8,415 nt of DNA from Desulfovibrio sp. (GTDB lineage Bacteria > Desulfobacterota > Desulfovibrionia > Desulfovibrionales > Desulfovibrionaceae). Positions 5,717-8,415 of this stretch are shown here, piece after piece. The stretch's first letter is position 1; the number at the start of each line of letters is the position of its first letter. The notes beneath the pieces were generated by a model. The model saw only the letters and a program-made list of their open reading frames with translations, did no database searches and was not told where the DNA came from. Made by a program: the position numbers and the translations under genes. The stretch spans positions 1 through 8,415 of the forward strand of contig JAQVZK010000071.1 of the NCBI GenBank assembly GCA_028708195.1, written 5' to 3'.

Positions 5717-7327
5717 CTATGTCTCTACCTGCTCCTGCAAGGTGTCGGCATCGTCAGCATCGCTAACAGCCAGGGCAGCTTCCGGGTCAAAAACCAGAGC
5801 CATATCCACATCAACACCAACATTAAGCAGGGCATCACGCACCCGGCCGCAGGCGCTGGATATGCGCTCGTTGGCGTAGTCAACCATTTGCGCCTGCTGT
5901 TCTTCTGGCAGGGCGCGCCAGCTGTCGCTATTACCATAATTGAAGGTATTGGCAGCCGTAACGGCCAGCCTTTCTGCCGCCCGCACGAACTCTCGGCACC
6001 CGTCATCTATTTCGCGCTGTATGTTGGATTGACTCCAGCTCAGGGCGTTCGCCTCGTCATCAGGGCTGACGGGATTCTTCAATACGTCCAGCTTGCGTTG
6101 CAGCTCATACTCCTTGCGCCGTGATTCGCCGAGCAGCTTGTCGCGGCTCGCGAGCTGTTCTTCTTTTTCCTTGTTGGCTTGGGTCAGCTTGGCATTGCGC
6201 ACCCCCATTTCATCAAGGGCGGACAACAGCTCTTCCTTGTCGCCAGCCTTCTTCACTTCTTCCAGGGCCAGAGCACGAGTTTCATCATCCAGTTCGGAAA
6301 AACCTGCACGCAACTTGCGCAGTTCGCGATAACCGATGCCCAGGGCATCCTGCATTTTGAGCAGATTGTCTCCGAACACCGAAAGGTTGTTCAGATCTTG
6401 ATCCACAAGGCTGCGGTTCATGCCCAGAGCTGTGCAGAATTCCGACCATGTTTTGATGGGCTGCAATTCGCCGTTTGCATCGCGAACTTTTGCCCCCTTA
6501 TACCCCTTACTTTCTTTGATATGGGCCAACCTTGTGAGCATGGTCATACGAGAAACGGTCTCAAGGAACTGCGCCTGTTGAGCCACCCCCCGTGTTTCAG
6601 CAATCAGGATGGTGGCATCCATTTCCGCATTACTCACGGTTACGGCTTCACTGCGGAGTTGGGCCACAGCAGTTTCTGTGTCGGAGTCCACCTCCGGAGT
6701 GATGACGGCGGGGCTGTCGCCAGCCCGGCCCTTCCAGAGGCAAAGCTTGTCCCGTTCTTCGGGGGAAAGTTCGCCCTCGGCTTCCTCGGCGGGCGTGTTA
6801 CTGCCCCAGGTATTCAGAATATTTGCCATGCAGTCGCACAGAAAACCGGGGGCAACAGACGGTAAACTTACCCGTGAAGGAGCAACCCCCAGATCTTCAA
6901 CCATGTGCTTGACGAACATCTTGCAGATTTTTTCCCTTGTTGCGGGGTCACCGACTAACACCATTTCCTGTTCGGAAGTAGGCAGCGTTGCCATGCAGCG
7001 TTCCCACTCGGTGTCCAGCACAGCAGGGCTGATTCTCTCTGGGATTGCAGCCAGATCGGCCGCGATGGGCACATCTACTGTACCTTCTATGCAGGCAACT
7101 GTTTTTTTCTTCATTTCGTAAGGCATGCCTTTCGGAAGAGGAATTGTGGCGTCTTCGCCCAGTGCTTCGCGAGCCTTGGCAACGTAGATGGCGCTTAATT
7201 CCAACTTGGCATTTTCGGAATTGCTCCCATTGAGGTTGTGTCCCTCAATGGAGAGGCTCGGATTTTCTCTGATGATTGATTGCCACAAGTCATCAGCATC
7301 AAATTGTGTTTTCTTCTTGGCAGCCAT
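5717..7327 (-). CDS. Large early phage protein with HTH-like centre and coiled coil, function unknown
   Basis: A 536-residue protein with an excellent Shine-Dalgarno sequence (AAGGAG, 6 bases before the ATG at 7327). The N-terminal half (1-230) has no motif I recognise. Residues about 236-275 form a long helix. Residues about 292-340 (TWSEFCTALGMNRSLVDQDL, then GIGYRELRKLRA) look like a DNA-binding helix-turn-helix of the kind found in DUF3102-like or ParB/KorB-like phage proteins. Residues about 350-415 are rich in Glu, Lys and Leu and look like a coiled coil. The tail is helical and ends acidic. It is cytoplasmic, with no signal peptide or membrane segment. Its stop lies 2 bases before the transposase ATG, so the two are probably translationally coupled. 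Mu has no obvious counterpart directly before A. A DNA-binding accessory to transposition is my inference. Confidence 0.75.
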   Translation of the reverse strand: MAAKKKTQFDADDLWQSIIRENPSLSIEGHNLNGSNSENAKLELSAIYVAKAREALGEDATIPLPKGMPYEMKKKTVACIEGTVDVPIAADLAAIPERISPAVLDTEWERCMATLPTSEQEMVLVGDPATREKICKMFVKHMVEDLGVAPSRVSLPSVAPGFLCDCMANILNTWGSNTPAEEAEGELSPEERDKLCLWKGRAGDSPAVITPEVDSDTETAVAQLRSEAVTVSNAEMDATILIAETRGVAQQAQFLETVSRMTMLTRLAHIKESKGYKGAKVRDANGELQPIKTWSEFCTALGMNRSLVDQDLNNLSVFGDNLLKMQDALGIGYRELRKLRAGFSELDDETRALALEEVKKAGDKEELLSALDEMGVRNAKLTQANKEKEEQLASRDKLLGESRRKEYELQRKLDVLKNPVSPDDEANALSWSQSNIQREIDDGCREFVRAAERLAVTAANTFNYGNSDSWRALPEEQQAQMVDYANERISSACGRVRDALLNVGVDVDMALVFDPEAALAVSDADDADTLQEQVET

Positions 7328-7333
7328 GGTAAT

Positions 7334-7339
7334 CTCCTT
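7334..7339 (-). promoter_or_regulatory. Ribosome binding site AAGGAG for the 536-residue gene
   Basis: AAGGAG sits 6 bases before the ATG at 7327 and shares bases with the TAA stop of the winged-helix gene (7338-7340). It is a strong site feeding the block of 536-residue protein, transposase and ATPase. Confidence 0.8.
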
Positions 7340-7646
7340 ATCTGGTCATCTGGCGGGCCTGGGCGCTCACGCGTGTGTCGAAAGCCTCCGCGCGGTCTCG
7401 CCACTCCTGCATATAAAGGTTGTACACACGCATAAGGGCCACGGGTTTGGTTGTCAGCGCCCATTTGCCGCTGGGCAGCTTCTGCGCCCACCCGGCCCCT
7501 TCCAACATGGCAAGGTCACGGCACACGTTAACCTCGCTTTCGCCCAAGGTTCTGGCCAGTTCTTTATTGGGCCAACCCTCAAGCACCCGCTGGAACAGCA
7601 ACTCAATGATGGCGAGGCACCGCTCGGACTGATTGCGCTTAGTCAT
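7338..7646 (-). CDS. Winged helix-turn-helix DNA-binding protein (IclR-type N-terminal-like)
   Basis: A 102-residue protein. Residues about 8-66 look like a winged helix: a first helix (CLAIIELLFQRVLEG), a helix-turn-helix around PNKELARTLGESEVNVCRDL, then a wing ending in SGKWALT. This resembles the IclR-type N-terminal HTH seen in small proteins of Mu-like phages. The C-terminal third is predicted helical and polar, with no effector domain, so this is a small DNA-binding factor and not a full IclR regulator. An AGGAG lies 12 bases before the ATG, which is a stretched spacing. The gene sits immediately before the 536-residue gene and the transposase. A role in early regulation or in organising transposition complexes is possible but is inference. 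It could alternatively act like Ner. Confidence 0.75.
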   Translation of the reverse strand: MTKRNQSERCLAIIELLFQRVLEGWPNKELARTLGESEVNVCRDLAMLEGAGWAQKLPSGKWALTTKPVALMRVYNLYMQEWRDRAEAFDTRVSAQARQMTR

Positions 7647-7652
7647 GTCTGT

Positions 7653-7967
7653 TCACTGCTCCTGTTCGCTAGCTACTTCTGCATCGGGGCAAAAGGGACT
7701 CTTCATAACTACCAACATGATGCTGCCACCAAAAATAAATCCTGACGGGCGCAAGACATGTGCGCCCAATACAGAACGGTATTTGTTGCACCAATAACCA
7801 TGAAGGAACCCCTTAAAATTGGGAGTAGGAGCCGACTTTTTGAGGTGTGCCACTTTTACAAACGGCCCTTCTTCCTTAAAGGGGCACTCTACAGGGCACA
7901 GCCTTTTTTTAATGGATTCGACTTGTTCTTCAGTGGCCTGGAAATATTCGCAATCGGGCTTAGACAT
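7653..7967 (-). CDS. Small Cys-containing phage protein of unknown function
   Basis: A 104-residue protein starting MSKPDCEYF. An earlier in-frame ATG at 8051 would overlap the preceding gene by about 90 bases and gives a low-complexity leader. The ATG at 7967 overlaps by only 8 bases and has a purine-rich AAGGCGGAAAG stretch upstream, so I prefer it. There are five cysteines, at about residues 6, 24, 28, 60 and 93. The Cys24-x3-Cys28 pair and the later cysteines could bind a metal, but no named zinc-finger pattern is complete. A short hydrophobic stretch near residues 76-89 (ending SIMLVVM) is too short and interrupted to call a membrane helix. I do not recognise the family. The region is AT-richer than its neighbours, as is common for accessory phage genes. 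It lies 6 bases upstream of the winged-helix gene. Confidence 0.7.
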   Translation of the reverse strand: MSKPDCEYFQATEEQVESIKKRLCPVECPFKEEGPFVKVAHLKKSAPTPNFKGFLHGYWCNKYRSVLGAHVLRPSGFIFGGSIMLVVMKSPFCPDAEVASEQEQ

Positions 7968-8415
7968 GGCTTTCCGCCTTCTCATTGCGCAGCCTGTACC
8001 AGGCAGGCACGTCCAGGCGCTCGAAGGTGTAGGTATAATCGCTGTAGTCACCCACGAGCATATTATCCACGGCCACGGCGCGCATGAGGATGATAGGAGT
8101 ATGCCATTTAGCAGCCCAACCTATCTCCACATCAACGCCGTGGCTGTCTGCCAATGTGGTGCTGTAAAACACCACCATGCAGTCAGCCACGGACAACATG
8201 GTGCGGCAGGTTTCGCCCCAAGTGTCAAAACCCCTGTCAAGTGCGGTGTACTCGCAAATGAAGTGTCCCATGGGTACAGGAGCCAGAACGGGATACCCCA
8301 TGCGCAACAGATGGGCCGCGGCGCAGCTCTGGCTGGTGGCGTGAATCAGCCGTACCCGGGCTTCAGGATGGGAATAGGCCCCGGCCATGTATGCGGTTGG
8401 CCGCCAGTCCTGGCT
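7960..8415 (-). CDS. Nucleoside deoxyribosyltransferase-fold protein, DUF1937-like (5' end outside window)
   Basis: The frame is open to the right edge. The first ATG inside the window (8388) has no Shine-Dalgarno sequence. The nine codons before it continue a plausible first beta strand, reading TAYMAGAYSHP across the ATG, so the real start is probably upstream of 8415. Family signatures are the N-terminal Y-M-A-G-A-Y-S-H-P strand and loop, a central VADCMVVFYS strand, and a downstream SHGVDVEIGWA motif. In nucleoside 2-deoxyribosyltransferase-like folds the Glu of such a motif is the catalytic nucleophile. This suggests a small cytoplasmic enzyme acting on a nucleoside or nucleotide, of the DUF1937/DUF4406 kind found in many phages. 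The substrate is unknown; DNA precursor metabolism or countering a nucleotide-based host defence are both only guesses. It overlaps the next gene by 8 bases. Confidence 0.75.
   Translation of the reverse strand, partial: SQDWRPTAYMAGAYSHPEARVRLIHATSQSCAAAHLLRMGYPVLAPVPMGHFICEYTALDRGFDTWGETCRTMLSVADCMVVFYSTTLADSHGVDVEIGWAAKWHTPIILMRAVAVDNMLVGDYSDYTYTFERLDVPAWYRLRNEKAESHV

Larger units (their letters stand above)
1..8415 (-). mobile_element. Early region of a Mu-like transposable phage/prophage (internal fragment)
   Basis: The whole window reads as one leftward unit with transposase, transposition ATPase, DUF3164, GemA and Mor-like genes in that order, which is the early-gene arrangement of Mu-like phages. 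Neither phage end, repressor, Ner, Gam nor any morphogenesis gene is visible, so this is an interior piece. The reading frames at both window edges are still open. The transposase and ATPase types recall the BcepMu branch (inference from recall, not a search). Whether the element is intact cannot be judged, but none of the thirteen genes shows a frameshift or internal stop. Confidence 0.9.

Noticed and set aside
4845..5879. Long plus-strand open frame of 344 codons
   Set aside because: It lies antisense to the transposase, whose domains and catalytic residues are clear. The plus-strand translation shows no recognisable domain and has no gene-like context.
6179..6865. Plus-strand open frame of 228 codons
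   Set aside because: It is antisense to the 536-residue gene, which has a strong ribosome site and fits the operon. The translation looks like a reading-frame shadow in GC-rich DNA.
7968..8051. N-terminal extension of the 104-residue Cys protein
   Set aside because: It would lie almost entirely inside the NDT-like gene, and its residues are low-complexity. The ATG at 7967 gives an 8-base overlap typical of this operon.
1..8415. CRISPR array, tRNA, rRNA or insertion sequence
   Set aside because: I saw no spaced direct repeats, cloverleaf-like sequence or rRNA landmarks. The only transposase is the phage's own.
1..8415. Rho-independent terminators or internal promoters between genes
   Set aside because: No gap between genes exceeds 17 bases, and I found no hairpin plus T-run at a junction. 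A promoter inside a coding sequence cannot be excluded by eye.

Overview
The window is the early region of a Mu-like (transposable) bacteriophage or prophage. Everything convincing is on the minus strand, so the genes read from right (8415) to left (1). The strongest anchors are a DDE transposase (MuA role), its AAA+ ATPase partner (MuB role), a DUF3164 protein, a GemA/gp16 (DUF1018) protein and a Mor-type activator, in that transcriptional order. The N-terminal signature of the transposase and the ExeA/TniB-like look of the ATPase resemble the BcepMu-type branch more than Mu itself. Base composition is moderately GC-rich by eye, with AT-richer patches at about 319-870, 2217-2450 and 7653-7900. 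From recall of similar gene sets I would guess a Desulfovibrio-like deltaproteobacterial host, but nothing in the window proves this.

Layout in order of transcription: (1) 8415-7960, an NDT-fold (DUF1937-like) protein whose start lies beyond the right edge; (2) 7967-7653, a small Cys-containing protein of unknown role; (3) 7646-7338, a winged-helix DNA-binding protein; (4) 7327-5717, a 536-residue protein of unknown role with an HTH-like centre and a coiled coil; (5) 5714-3897, the D,D(35)E transposase; (6) 3909-2623, the HTH plus AAA+ ATPase; (7) 2614-2438, a 58-residue phage protein; (8) 2441-2217, a small single-pass membrane protein; (9) 2224-1610, DUF3164; (10) 1592-1194, GemA; (11) 1197-880, Mor-like activator; (12) 870-319, a 183-residue unknown; (13) 310 to beyond position 1, a Cys-rich small protein.

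The thirteen genes form one tightly packed transcription unit. The largest gap between genes is 17 bases, several genes overlap (4 to 13 bases), and at four junctions the stop codon of one gene lies inside the Shine-Dalgarno sequence of the next. No stretch is long enough to hold a classical internal promoter-terminator block, so the early promoter, repressor and Ner-like genes are expected to the right of the window. Phage ends and late genes are also outside it.

Working model: the transposase and ATPase carry out replicative transposition. The coupled 536-residue protein and the winged-helix protein may assist or regulate this. DUF3164, GemA and the small proteins are semi-essential early functions, and Mor hands over to middle or late transcription. 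I found no CRISPR array, tRNA, rRNA, insertion sequence or convincing terminator. The most interesting unexplained item is the 536-residue protein encoded 2 bases upstream of the transposase.
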